64,000 nt of DNA from a bacterium (GTDB taxonomy: Bacteria > Electryoneota > RPQS01): contig JABWCQ010000007.1 in NCBI GenBank assembly GCA_013360195.1, forward strand, positions 1-64,000, written 5' to 3'. The notes beneath the pieces were generated by a model. That model saw only the letters and a program-made list of their open reading frames with translations, searched no databases and had not been told where the DNA came from. Both the position numbers and the translations under genes were made by a program. Below, one piece after another: positions 34,022 to 43,128 of this stretch. Each line of letters opens with the position of its first letter. Within the stretch, counting starts at the first letter, position 1.

Positions 34022-36592
34022 TCAGTGGTGCCCAGTTGAAGCCCATCGTACGATTCCCATGCGTAGCGGATTACCCAAAAACGGATGGCTCGGGACAATT
34101 CTCACTGTAAACCCATAGACTCCGTTTTCCGGTGCCGTCCAACTTCCAGTGTACACGTGAGTAGTTCCATCAGAAGAGTGCTCCAGTCGGGAGTAGCCGG
34201 ACAGAGATAGTTCGCCTTTGCCCTGGTCCTCACCATAACAAATCTGAACTTCGACATCGTCAGGAAGCAGCCCACCCAGTGCGACCTCCGCTCTGACTTT
34301 CACTGAACTTCCGGGATGCAAGTTGAAAGCTGGCTCGGTTTCGACGTTTAGCACTCTAACCTCGTGCCAATGACTTTCGACGTGCCTCTTCCATCTGGCG
34401 AGTTCGCGGGCACCGGCGGCATTGTCCAATTCCATCATTGCACAACGTTCAAGCGCCCGTGAATAGAAATCCTCCCAGTACTCTTTGACCATGCGACGGG
34501 CGGCAAAACGCGGAACAAGTCCTGCTATGGAAGACTTGACTTTTTGCATCCAAGCCGATGGAATTCCATTTTCGTCGCGTCGATAATAGAGTGGAACGAT
34601 CTGGTGCTCAAGCACATCAAACAGCATGCGCGCATCGCTTTCGTCCTGCTGTGAGTCGTTCCCGAACTGCAACGCCCCCCCTATTGCCCAGCCATTGTCC
34701 GGCAGGTATGCCTCATCCCACCATCCGTCCAGAATCGAGAAATTCAGTCCACCGTTTATCAAGACTTTCATCCCACTGGTACCACTGGCTTCAAGAGGGC
34801 GGCGCGGGTTGTTTAACCACACGTCGACACCCTGGACCAAGTGCTCGGCCACATGCATGTCGTAGTTTTCGAGAAACAACATCCGGTGCTCAACCTTGTT
34901 GTCGCGCGCGAACCGGATAAGCTCTGCAATCAGGTCCTTGCCCATGACGTCCTGCGGGTGAGCCTTTCCAGCGAAGATGAACTGCACCGGATGCTCATCA
35001 TTGCGCAACAGAGCCAGTAATCGATCGGGATGTGAAAGCAAAAGTGTTGCCCGTTTGTAGGTGGCAAAGCGACGGGCAAAGCCGATTGTCAAGACGTCCG
35101 GTGCGAGAATCTCTTCAAGTTCGTCTGCAAGCGGAATGAAGCCGCTCACTCGCTGACGATACTGGGCAAATCTCCCGCGAGCAAAGTCTATCAGACGGAG
35201 TTTTCCAAGATTGTGGGTCTCCCAGATTTCGTTGTCGGGAATCTTGTCAACTTGAGACCACAGCCGTTTGTCGTCGGGGCCGTTGTACCAATCATAGTCG
35301 AAATGACGATGATACAGCTTAGACATTTCGGGTGACACCCATGTCGCGTGATGAACGCCATTGGTGACGAAGTCAATCGGCACTTCTTCATGAGTAAGAC
35401 TCGGCCAGCTCTCCTGCCACATTCTCCTTGAAACATCGGCATGCAGCCGGCTCACGCCATTCGTATAGTCCGAAGTCCTCAACGCACATATCGCCATGTT
35501 GAATGGTTGACCGGGTGCGCCGGGCCGGACGCTTCCCAGTCCGAGCACTTCATCTCGACTAATTCCATAGCGGTCATAGATCTGTCCAAAGTACTTATCC
35601 ATGAGCTCGGTTGAGAATTCATCTATTCCCGCAGGCACTGGAGTGTGCGTCGTGAATAGAGTTCCGGCCGACACAAGCTGCAGGGCTTCGTACCACGACA
35701 GTCCCTGATCGGCGGCCGCATGCAGGATGCGTGCAATTTGAACAAATGCAGAATGCCCTTCATTCATGTGGCAAACGGACATTTTGATGCCCAGCTTGCG
35801 AAGCAATTCGATACCGCCAAATCCGAGGACAATCTCCTGCTGGATTCGAGTTTCCCGGTCGCCGCCATAAAGTGTATGTGTAATCGACCTGTCGGCGGGT
35901 GTGTTCTCAGGCAGGTCGGTATCCAGCACATAAAGGGGCACTCGACCAACCGTCACGAGCCATGCGCCGACGGTGAGCTGTCGATTCTGAAAGGGAATCT
36001 GAATGGTAAGACGGTGACCGTGCTCATCGAGTAACGGTTGCATCGGCATGATGTCAAAGTCATTCTGCGGGTAGAGTTCGCTTTGGCGGCCATGTGCATC
36101 CAATCGCTGCTGAAAATAGCCTTGACGATAAGCGAGACCAACGCCGACAACCGGCAGACCTAAGTCTGACGCAGCTTTCAAGTAGTCGCCACTCAATACT
36201 CCCAGACCGCCGCTATACAGGGTCAGGCATTCGGCAAGACCATACTCCATGGAAAAGAAGACTATCCGGCCATTCTGCTGAGTGTTGTGCACCTGCTGAT
36301 ACCACGATTCGCCGTTCAAATAGGAATCCAAGAGGTGCAGGCAATGATTATAGTGCTCTTTGAATTCGGAACTACTGGCTGCACGCGTCAATTTCCACTG
36401 GGGCACGTCCATCAGCAATCTTACGGGATTATGATGACATTGCTCCCACATCTCAGGGTCGAGCCGGTGAAACAATTCGACCATTTCAGGCCGCCATGAC
36501 CAGTAGAAATTGTACGCAAGTTCCGTCAATCTGGACAGTGATTCAGGCAGATTCGGTGTAAATCGGTAGCTTGATATCGAAGTGATTCTCAT
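34022..36592 (-). CDS. glgP: Alpha-glucan (glycogen/maltodextrin) phosphorylase with DUF3417 domain
   Basis: 856 residues. It cleaves alpha-1,4-glucan with phosphate to release glucose-1-phosphate. The N-terminal DUF3417 domain (about 1-115, LPESLSRLTELAYNFYWSWR) marks the short bacterial/archaeal GlgP type. Catalytic elements include VGVGLAYRQGYFQQRL, FTTHTPVPAGIDEF, VIFAGKAHP-like FIFAGKAHPQDVMG, and the pyridoxal-phosphate lysine in RPLEASGTSGMKVLINGG. The terminal 100 residues form a beta domain. Transcribed alone, from upstream of 36592 to the convergent terminator at 34001. Confidence 0.95.
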   Translation of the reverse strand: MRITSISSYRFTPNLPESLSRLTELAYNFYWSWRPEMVELFHRLDPEMWEQCHHNPVRLLMDVPQWKLTRAASSSEFKEHYNHCLHLLDSYLNGESWYQQVHNTQQNGRIVFFSMEYGLAECLTLYSGGLGVLSGDYLKAASDLGLPVVGVGLAYRQGYFQQRLDAHGRQSELYPQNDFDIMPMQPLLDEHGHRLTIQIPFQNRQLTVGAWLVTVGRVPLYVLDTDLPENTPADRSITHTLYGGDRETRIQQEIVLGFGGIELLRKLGIKMSVCHMNEGHSAFVQIARILHAAADQGLSWYEALQLVSAGTLFTTHTPVPAGIDEFSTELMDKYFGQIYDRYGISRDEVLGLGSVRPGAPGQPFNMAICALRTSDYTNGVSRLHADVSRRMWQESWPSLTHEEVPIDFVTNGVHHATWVSPEMSKLYHRHFDYDWYNGPDDKRLWSQVDKIPDNEIWETHNLGKLRLIDFARGRFAQYRQRVSGFIPLADELEEILAPDVLTIGFARRFATYKRATLLLSHPDRLLALLRNDEHPVQFIFAGKAHPQDVMGKDLIAELIRFARDNKVEHRMLFLENYDMHVAEHLVQGVDVWLNNPRRPLEASGTSGMKVLINGGLNFSILDGWWDEAYLPDNGWAIGGALQFGNDSQQDESDARMLFDVLEHQIVPLYYRRDENGIPSAWMQKVKSSIAGLVPRFAARRMVKEYWEDFYSRALERCAMMELDNAAGARELARWKRHVESHWHEVRVLNVETEPAFNLHPGSSVKVRAEVALGGLLPDDVEVQICYGEDQGKGELSLSGYSRLEHSSDGTTHVYTGSWTAPENGVYGFTVRIVPSHPFLGNPLRMGIVRWASTGHH

Positions 36593-36640
36593 TTAGCAAA
36601 CAGGTCTCCAAATTGTAATTGCACGATGCCTTGCACATAA

Positions 36641-36665
36641 GCAGAGGGGCCAGAGGCCCCTCTGC
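36641..36665 (-). terminator. Terminator after the subtilase gene
   Basis: Perfect eleven-base-pair stem GCAGAGGGGCC / GGCCCCTCTGC with a three-base loop, about 20 bases after the stop codon. The T-run is weak. Confidence 0.65.
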
Positions 36666-36686
36666 CAGCGCAAACTTGCATCGCGA

Positions 36687-39600
36687 TTAACGTAGCAACA
36701 TCATTTTGCGAATGAGTTCAGTTTGACCGGTAGTCAAGCGATAGAAGTAGACTCCGCTTCCCATACCGGTGGCATCAAACTCAACCCGATGGTGTCCCGC
36801 AGTCATCCTGGCATTCACGAGTGAACGCACCTCTCTTCCCGTGACGTCGAACACGTTGAGAGAAACGAAGGACTCACCGGGCAAACCAAACTCTATACTA
36901 GTCGTGGGATTGAACGGATTCGGATAGTTTTGCGCCAAATACAGCTCCGCCGGTATCGGCAGGTCCTCCGCCGGAGAAACGATGAACTGCACCATGTTCG
37001 AACTGTCCGATACTCCTCCGTCATAATTGGCAATCACCCACATTCGATAAATTCCCTGACCGGGAGGAGCATAAACCAAGAATGTGTCTGCAATTCCTGT
37101 GACAGGTTGACGGCCTCCGATGAGTACCGTGTAACTTGAAAGTGCATCCAGACTTCCTGCGCCATGGTCGCGCAGTCCCGCTTCCCATGACGGCGGTGTC
37201 CAATTCAGACGAATCACTCCTGCTTCCGAATCAAACTCCCCTGCAAGATTTACCGGGGGATCGAGGCGGTAGGCCGTCAGGTCCACATTTACCGTGCCGC
37301 CTACCGGAATTGTGAATTGCTCGGACTCCAGATTCTCGTAGCCAGCAAACTCGAACTCAAGGCGGAACTGCCCGGCTGATATGCCTGCAATCGAGAATGA
37401 TCCGTCAGATTCAGGTGAAAACGCAGTTGCGCCGATTCGCAGAGTGGCTGACGACAAGTCGGTCGCCGGTATGGCCGTTATCTGTCCGGTCACTGTTCCG
37501 GTACCAAGAATTGGCCCAGTCGTATATCGCAGTGAATATGGCGCGGCGATCGGATACTGATTCGGGTCTGAACCTCCCTCGAAATACACCATTAAACCTT
37601 CCGTGCCGGTCGAATTCTCGATGCCAAGAGTGGCATCCATGTCGGTATCTGGACCGTCATAGTCAAAGCGGTTGTAGTGAATTTCAAACTCGCTGTCACC
37701 CGTCGTCGTCTGTCTTGCATTCAAAGAATAGAGCACGAATTGAGCCGTGACTTTGAAGGTGTCCGGAGCAAAATGAGGTACTTCGTAATACTCGACGATG
37801 AAGCGGTCATTCACCGTGTCATGGTAATAGGCTATTTGACCGCCCTGTGTCGGATTGTAGGGATAGAGATCGTCCCAGAACACATACACGCAGTTATTGG
37901 GCGTGGCTGTGCTGGGAATGAATCCGTTGCGGTAGGGTGATGTGCCGGGTGTGACCGTACCGAAGCCGATCCAGCCGTCGGCAGAAACCGTTAAACCACC
38001 GGTCAGTGTGCCATAGAATCTGGCGTTGAAGGGAAGGGCAACTGTCTGAGTCCAATCGTTACCGGTTCCGGGGCCAATAAGGGTTCCCGGGCCACCAGCC
38101 TCAGGTGCTATTGAAGTGTATTCAAACTCGGGAGCGTAGCCCGTATCTGCGGATTCGTAACAGTAGTATCCGTTTGCATCAGGTCCGACCGGAGAGCGCC
38201 GGGTATCATTCAGCACTATCGTCACATCGTGCACGCCGCCCGCGTCAACCGAAAGTGTCTGGCTGGCAGTAAGACCGCCAAGCGTCGCTGTAAGGACGTA
38301 GTCATTGCTGCCGGGTAAAGTACGAGTGAAAGTTCCCTGCTCATTAGATATGTCAGTTGAGATATCAGCATTCGGGAAGTAATAGGAAATCGTCGCCGCT
38401 TCGACAGGATCGCCGTTTGGTGTTTCCACAACTCCGTTTATCAATCCATTTCCCGGTGCGGCAAGCACGGCAAAGTTCTGCGTGACTTCCGCGGAGTTTG
38501 CGTTTACCGTCAGAGTCTGCGGAATGAAGCCGAAGGTACGTGCATGCAGCTGATAAGAGTCATTGCGAGGAACGTGTATTGCATAATTGCCTTCGTCATC
38601 TGTCAGCGCGCGGATTCCTTCCGCATCAATACTGACTTCGCCGGGAAGCCCTTGAGTCGGATCAGACGTCGGGAAGATCCGGCCGGAGATTTCACACCAC
38701 AATGCAACCAGTGGAATGTTGGACGCCAATGCAAAAGTCTGCGATTCACCCATGTTGATCTCACCCGAAACACGTACCGTCCAGGTTCCCGCTATTGGCG
38801 ACGCGACACGAACTTTTTCGCAAACGTTTACGCTGTCATCGCCTGTTGCAGCAGGTGTGCCGGGTGAAGAAGGGTTCAATACAAAAGGTTGAAACTCGGT
38901 ACCGTTCGGGTCGAACAAGCGAACGTCAAGATCATTGACCAGCGTTGGCGTGACGTTGCCGACCGCCGGGACATCCGTCCATGCGAGACTGACTTCAAGT
39001 GTCGGACTGTTCGCAGGGACCGTAAATGTTCTTTCGAACGTCTCATCAGAAGTGAGATTCCCCTGCAGGACGCCTCCTGCGCGAAGATGGTCAATGGCAC
39101 GCAGGGCATTCACGAGTCCAAACCCTGACTGAAAATCCGGCCCAAGGTTACCCAAGTCATTCGCTGAATTAATCAAGAGAGCCTTAAGCGCTTCGGGGAG
39201 TGGATCGGGCGAGCCCGGGTAGAGCAGGTGCCATTGTTCAAGTATCAAGCAAGCGACTCCCGCCGTTGCTGGTGTCGACATGGACGTTCCGGACATGGAT
39301 TGATAGCCACCGCCGGGCGCACACGAGGACACGTTCACACCGGTCGCGACGACCTCAGGCTTGATACGTCCGTCATCAGTAGGCCCGAACGATGAAAAGG
39401 ATGCAAGTGCATCGGCGGATGTCGTCGCTCCGACCGTAATGATGTTCTTTGCAGAGGCCGGTATGGACATGCACCGATATGAACTATTGTTGCATCCCGG
39501 ATCGCCGCGTTCGTTGCCGGCCGCCCAAAACATCGGCAAGGGTCTGTCAACTGTATGCGCCACCATACCGTCCAACAATCGCGAGGTCAGTTCATAGTCG

Positions 39601-40619
39601 CCAAACCATGCACACGGGTAGGCATTGGGGCTGACATTTGCGCCCATTGAGTTGGTCGTCAGCTCGATACCATATGTCTCCCGGGCAAAAACATAATCGC
39701 CGCTGAGGTCATTCGGACTATTGTAAAAGCAGAACGGCGTGCATTCATCGTACTCGCCGCTGATAATATTGACTTGCGGCGCCATCCCGCGCTGGTTTCC
39801 GCCAGAGTTTGTTCCATCGCCGCCGACGGTGCCCGCCACATGCGTTGGATGGTCGGCAACGGCACCATCCTCCATTGCTGTTACGCGTCCGGAAAAATCG
39901 GGGTGAGTGCCATCGACGAGGCCACCGTCGTAGACGAGAATTGTCACACCGTCGCCAGACAGATTATAGGGTGCTGCTTGAACTTCATTGACATGCAAGC
40001 GTGTGCGCACAGTCGCATTCAAGTTCTCGAGCGGCGGCGACACTTCGTTTACAAACAGAACTTCGTCAAGTCGTGCAAGGTCAATCACTTTTGAAGGATC
40101 GGCCGCCACGACGAGTGAGTGCGTCGCGTCGATGTGGTCACCGACCAAGAAGCCCTGACCTTCAATGGATTTGGCGGCGGCAGAAAGCTCTACATCTGAA
40201 AAAATGTCCACGTTGAACATGCGCTTGCCTCCTTCGAATTCGCTCCAAGGCCCGAAATCTCCCTCCGTGAGTCTCGGGTGAATTTTGTATTCAGGAGCAA
40301 ATGGAAGCAGAGCGCGGATGTTAAGAGAAGAAAGCTCCAGGTCGGTAAGATGGCGCGAAACCTTTGCGGCAAAGGCCAATTCAGGCAGGTAGGCAAGAAG
40401 TTCAATGCCGCTTTCCCTGAGCAGAGCGCGATCCGATGCGCGCGGCGGTTCACGGAATTGGACAACAACATGGCCCGACATGTTTTCAGGCAGGCGATAG
40501 TCTGAATCGTCGGGCTGTATTGTTCCGCTTTGGAAGTAGATTTCATAGCCGGCGTACGCTGAAACCGCGTAAAGCAGCAGGCCGATAATCATGACAAATT
40601 TGTTTGAACGCAGTCTCAT
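36687..40619 (-). CDS. Secreted subtilisin-family serine protease (S8) with Por-type sorting domain
   Basis: 1310 residues from ATG at 40619, chosen because GGAG lies just before it. Signal peptide, then a prodomain to about 200. The S8 catalytic domain has the triad D (ILVYDGG, about 231), H (DHPTHVAGT, about 260) and S (SGTSMSTP, about 446), plus the oxyanion Asn in FWAAGNERG. Pre-peptidase/proprotein-convertase-like beta domain, two carboxypeptidase-regulatory-like repeats, a nidogen-like region and one Fn3-like domain follow. The C-terminus NYPNPFNPTTSIEF..GVYFYRLTTGQ is a Por-type sorting signal. It follows the Rieske gene by 49 bases and may share the sdh-operon transcript. Confidence 0.93.
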   Translation of the reverse strand: MRLRSNKFVMIIGLLLYAVSAYAGYEIYFQSGTIQPDDSDYRLPENMSGHVVVQFREPPRASDRALLRESGIELLAYLPELAFAAKVSRHLTDLELSSLNIRALLPFAPEYKIHPRLTEGDFGPWSEFEGGKRMFNVDIFSDVELSAAAKSIEGQGFLVGDHIDATHSLVVAADPSKVIDLARLDEVLFVNEVSPPLENLNATVRTRLHVNEVQAAPYNLSGDGVTILVYDGGLVDGTHPDFSGRVTAMEDGAVADHPTHVAGTVGGDGTNSGGNQRGMAPQVNIISGEYDECTPFCFYNSPNDLSGDYVFARETYGIELTTNSMGANVSPNAYPCAWFGDYELTSRLLDGMVAHTVDRPLPMFWAAGNERGDPGCNNSSYRCMSIPASAKNIITVGATTSADALASFSSFGPTDDGRIKPEVVATGVNVSSCAPGGGYQSMSGTSMSTPATAGVACLILEQWHLLYPGSPDPLPEALKALLINSANDLGNLGPDFQSGFGLVNALRAIDHLRAGGVLQGNLTSDETFERTFTVPANSPTLEVSLAWTDVPAVGNVTPTLVNDLDVRLFDPNGTEFQPFVLNPSSPGTPAATGDDSVNVCEKVRVASPIAGTWTVRVSGEINMGESQTFALASNIPLVALWCEISGRIFPTSDPTQGLPGEVSIDAEGIRALTDDEGNYAIHVPRNDSYQLHARTFGFIPQTLTVNANSAEVTQNFAVLAAPGNGLINGVVETPNGDPVEAATISYYFPNADISTDISNEQGTFTRTLPGSNDYVLTATLGGLTASQTLSVDAGGVHDVTIVLNDTRRSPVGPDANGYYCYESADTGYAPEFEYTSIAPEAGGPGTLIGPGTGNDWTQTVALPFNARFYGTLTGGLTVSADGWIGFGTVTPGTSPYRNGFIPSTATPNNCVYVFWDDLYPYNPTQGGQIAYYHDTVNDRFIVEYYEVPHFAPDTFKVTAQFVLYSLNARQTTTGDSEFEIHYNRFDYDGPDTDMDATLGIENSTGTEGLMVYFEGGSDPNQYPIAAPYSLRYTTGPILGTGTVTGQITAIPATDLSSATLRIGATAFSPESDGSFSIAGISAGQFRLEFEFAGYENLESEQFTIPVGGTVNVDLTAYRLDPPVNLAGEFDSEAGVIRLNWTPPSWEAGLRDHGAGSLDALSSYTVLIGGRQPVTGIADTFLVYAPPGQGIYRMWVIANYDGGVSDSSNMVQFIVSPAEDLPIPAELYLAQNYPNPFNPTTSIEFGLPGESFVSLNVFDVTGREVRSLVNARMTAGHHRVEFDATGMGSGVYFYRLTTGQTELIRKMMLLR

Positions 40620-40668
40620 ACTTTTCTCCATATCGGAAAGGGTTTTCCCGGACCCTGTTATTACATTG

Positions 40669-40995
40669 CTAAATACTCTCGGGCCAGTCTACTGAGATGT
40701 AAATGTATCCATCCTCTATCTTCACATCGCGCGAAATCGTGTCATATCCCTCCTGGGTCAAACACCTGCCGTTTGTGATGTCGTATTGCCATTGATGCAT
40801 GAAGCAGGTTACAACTGTCCCTTGGAGACTTCCGGACGCGAGATTTGCGCGCATATGCCTGCAGGCTGCGTCCAGTCCGAAGAGCTCACCGGAGACCGAA
40901 AACACGGCGTATGGCTTGCCAAGTATCGTTATGCTGCGTGCCGAACCGTCTTTAAGCTCTGTCTGTTTGCAGACTTTGAACCAGCGCTCAGCCAT
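40669..40995 (-). CDS. Stand-alone Rieske [2Fe-2S] ferredoxin
   Basis: 108 residues with no signal peptide or membrane helix. The cluster ligands are complete: CRH (C45, H47) and CFMH (C64, H67), 16 residues apart, with AACRHMRANLASGSLQG and HQWQYDITNGRC. This is the ferredoxin type that serves aromatic-ring dioxygenases or nitrite reductase (NirD-like), acting as a soluble electron carrier. No oxygenase subunit is nearby. It overlaps the flavoprotein gene upstream by eight bases, so that reductase may be its electron donor. Confidence 0.92.
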   Translation of the reverse strand: MAERWFKVCKQTELKDGSARSITILGKPYAVFSVSGELFGLDAACRHMRANLASGSLQGTVVTCFMHQWQYDITNGRCLTQEGYDTISRDVKIEDGYIYISVDWPESI

Positions 40996-41971
40996 TCAAG
41001 AATTTATTGGCAAAGTCATTGATGATCATGTCACCATGAAATCTGCTGTTCTCTATGAACACGCGCGAAGTTTCCCGACCTGCCAGCAGCACGCCGGCCA
41101 AATAGATACCCTCAACGTTGGACTCGAGCGTTGCCGGATTATGCACAGGGAGTTCGGCTTGACCCTCAAACTCGATTCCCTGCCCTCGCAGCCACGCATA
41201 GTCAGGATTGTAACCTGTCAGTAAAAAGACCGCGTCCGCCGGAACTTGGAATCTTCCGCCTTCATTCTCCACCGTTACGCTATTGTGTTCGATCCTGCGC
41301 AAGACCGTGGAAAGATGCAGCTTGATCCCCCCGTCGCGAATACGGTTTTCCAAGTCCGGCTTAATCCAGTACTTGATTGACGAGGACATTGCGTCCCGGC
41401 GATGTATAATCGTAACTCGTGCTCCGCTTCGATACAGCTCCAATGCGGCCTCGGCAGCCGAGTTCTTGCCTCCGACCACAACAGTTTGCAGACCAATGCA
41501 AGGGTGAGCAGCATGAAAGTAGTGAGACACGTGCGGCAGCTCCTCACCTTCGATTCCAAGCATGTTCGGATGATCGTAGGATCCAGTTGCAAGTACCACC
41601 GCATGGGCTCGGAATTCACCGCGCGAACTTACGACAATCTTCTGCACCCCGTCACTTCGCATGTCTGCAACTCGGGTATGAGTTACGAACGGCAATTTGT
41701 TTACCAAGACAAGTCGCGTGAAATAGTCAAGTACCTCGCGCTTGGTCGGCTTGCTGCCAAGTGAAACCAGCGGAATTCCGCTGAATTCGAGGAGTTCCGA
41801 AGTTGAAAAGAACTGCATTCGTTCAGGGAAATCAAAAATGGTGTTGCACAAACTCCCCTTTTCGACGATGAGCGCGTCAATGCCACGACGCTTCGCCGCC
41901 AGCGCGACTGAAATGCCCGCAGGTCCGCTTCCGACAATGACAAGCGGCCAATCCCGCCGCAGTGCCGACAT
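40988..41971 (-). CDS. YpdA/Bdr-like FAD-dependent pyridine nucleotide oxidoreductase
   Basis: 327 residues. FAD-binding VIVGSGPAGISVALAAKRRG (about 11-30) and NAD(P)-binding VVVGGKNSAAEAALELYRSG (about 165-184), plus ATGSYDHPN and GIYLAGVLLAGRETSRVFIE. This matches the YpdA family, called bacillithiol-disulfide reductases in Firmicutes. No redox CxxC motif is present, as in that family. Adjacency to the Rieske gene suggests a ferredoxin reductase role instead or as well. It lies five bases after yjbQ. Confidence 0.88.
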   Translation of the reverse strand: MSALRRDWPLVIVGSGPAGISVALAAKRRGIDALIVEKGSLCNTIFDFPERMQFFSTSELLEFSGIPLVSLGSKPTKREVLDYFTRLVLVNKLPFVTHTRVADMRSDGVQKIVVSSRGEFRAHAVVLATGSYDHPNMLGIEGEELPHVSHYFHAAHPCIGLQTVVVGGKNSAAEAALELYRSGARVTIIHRRDAMSSSIKYWIKPDLENRIRDGGIKLHLSTVLRRIEHNSVTVENEGGRFQVPADAVFLLTGYNPDYAWLRGQGIEFEGQAELPVHNPATLESNVEGIYLAGVLLAGRETSRVFIENSRFHGDMIINDFANKFLNG

Positions 41972-41976
41972 CAGCG

Positions 41977-42387
41977 CTACTCGCCTAATACTTTGATGAC
42001 AACTCGTTTCCGGCGCTGGCCATCAAACTCTGCATAATATACTTGCTGCCACGGCCCAAGGTCGAGCAGTCCGTTTGTAACCGGAAGAATCACCTGATGA
42101 TGCAGTATCAAATTCTTCAAGTGGGCGCTGCCATTGTCTTCACCTGTCCGGTGATGCCGATAGTCCTTGTCAGGCGCAAGACTTCGCAGCCACTCTTTGA
42201 TATCTTCTATTAATCCATCCTCAGCATCGTTCACATACACGGCGGCAGTTATGTGCATTGCAGAGACAAGCACCATGCCTTCGCGAACGCCGGACTTCTT
42301 CACCGCTGCTTCGACCTGACCGGTGATTAGAACAAACTCTTCGCGCTTAGCGGTCTGAAAAGACAAATACTCGGTATGAGACTTCAT
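41977..42387 (-). CDS. yjbQ: YjbQ-family protein (secondary thiamine-phosphate synthase activity)
   Basis: 136 residues, standard for UPF0047/YjbQ. Conserved H and E residues are seen in [33 protein letters not shown], and the C-terminal [20 protein letters not shown]. Members form trimers with a metal-binding pocket. Weak thiamine-phosphate synthase activity was reported for the E. coli protein; its true role is unclear. It overlaps sdhB by four bases. Confidence 0.93.
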   Translation of the reverse strand: MKSHTEYLSFQTAKREEFVLITGQVEAAVKKSGVREGMVLVSAMHITAAVYVNDAEDGLIEDIKEWLRSLAPDKDYRHHRTGEDNGSAHLKNLILHHQVILPVTNGLLDLGPWQQVYYAEFDGQRRKRVVIKVLGE

Positions 42388-43127
42388 TTTCCGCCAAGAA
42401 CACGAAAGAGCATCTGAATCGGGTCATAGTAGCGATCAGCAACACGCTCCTTCAATGGAATAATTGCATTGTCTGTAATGTGAATATGCTCGGGACAGAC
42501 TTCCGTGCAACATTTCGTGATATTGCAAAAACCGACTCCGGCGATTTCCTTTGTAAAAGGAATACGGTCTTCGTCATCTAACGGGTGCATTTCAAGGGAC
42601 GCAAGCCGGGCCATGAATCGCGGACCTGCGAACTCTTCATGCTTACCATGGTTGCGCAGAACGTGGCACACCGTCTGACAGAGATAGCATTCAATGCACT
42701 TCCTGAATTCCTGTACACGATCAACTTCATACTGATACATCCGCTGCTTGCCGTCGGCGTCTTTGGGTCGGGGTTTGAACGGCTTAATTTTCTTGTTCAC
42801 CGTGTAATTCCAAGAAACATCGGTCACAAGATCGCGCACGTGCGGAAAAGTCTTAAGAGGCTCTATTGTTATCGGCTTTTCGGTGTTCAACGTGTCCATT
42901 CGTGTCATGCACATCAAGCTTGGCTTGCCGTTCACTTCTGCACTGCATGAACCGCATTTGCCCGCCTTGCAGTTCCAGCGGCAGGCAAGATCCGGCGCTT
43001 GTGTCGCCTGAATACGATGAATGACATCGAGCACGACCATTCCGTCGTCAATGTGGACATTGTAATCGTGGAGTTGACCTGCATCCTTTTCGCCGCGATA
43101 AACTCTCATCTTAACAGTGCGGGACAT
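42384..43127 (-). CDS. sdhB: Succinate dehydrogenase/fumarate reductase iron-sulfur subunit
   Basis: 247 residues from ATG at 43127 ([12 protein letters not shown]). Carries electrons from the flavin subunit to quinone. The [2Fe-2S] ligands are C49, C53, C58, C61 and C73 ([13 protein letters not shown]). The [4Fe-4S]/[3Fe-4S] ligands are in [11 protein letters not shown] (144-154) and [14 protein letters not shown] (201-211). A longer frame to 43217 is buried in sdhA and unlikely. GAGGAA precedes the start, which overlaps the sdhA stop. Confidence 0.95.
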   Translation of the reverse strand: MSRTVKMRVYRGEKDAGQLHDYNVHIDDGMVVLDVIHRIQATQAPDLACRWNCKAGKCGSCSAEVNGKPSLMCMTRMDTLNTEKPITIEPLKTFPHVRDLVTDVSWNYTVNKKIKPFKPRPKDADGKQRMYQYEVDRVQEFRKCIECYLCQTVCHVLRNHGKHEEFAGPRFMARLASLEMHPLDDEDRIPFTKEIAGVGFCNITKCCTEVCPEHIHITDNAIIPLKERVADRYYDPIQMLFRVLGGK

Positions 43128-43128
43128 C

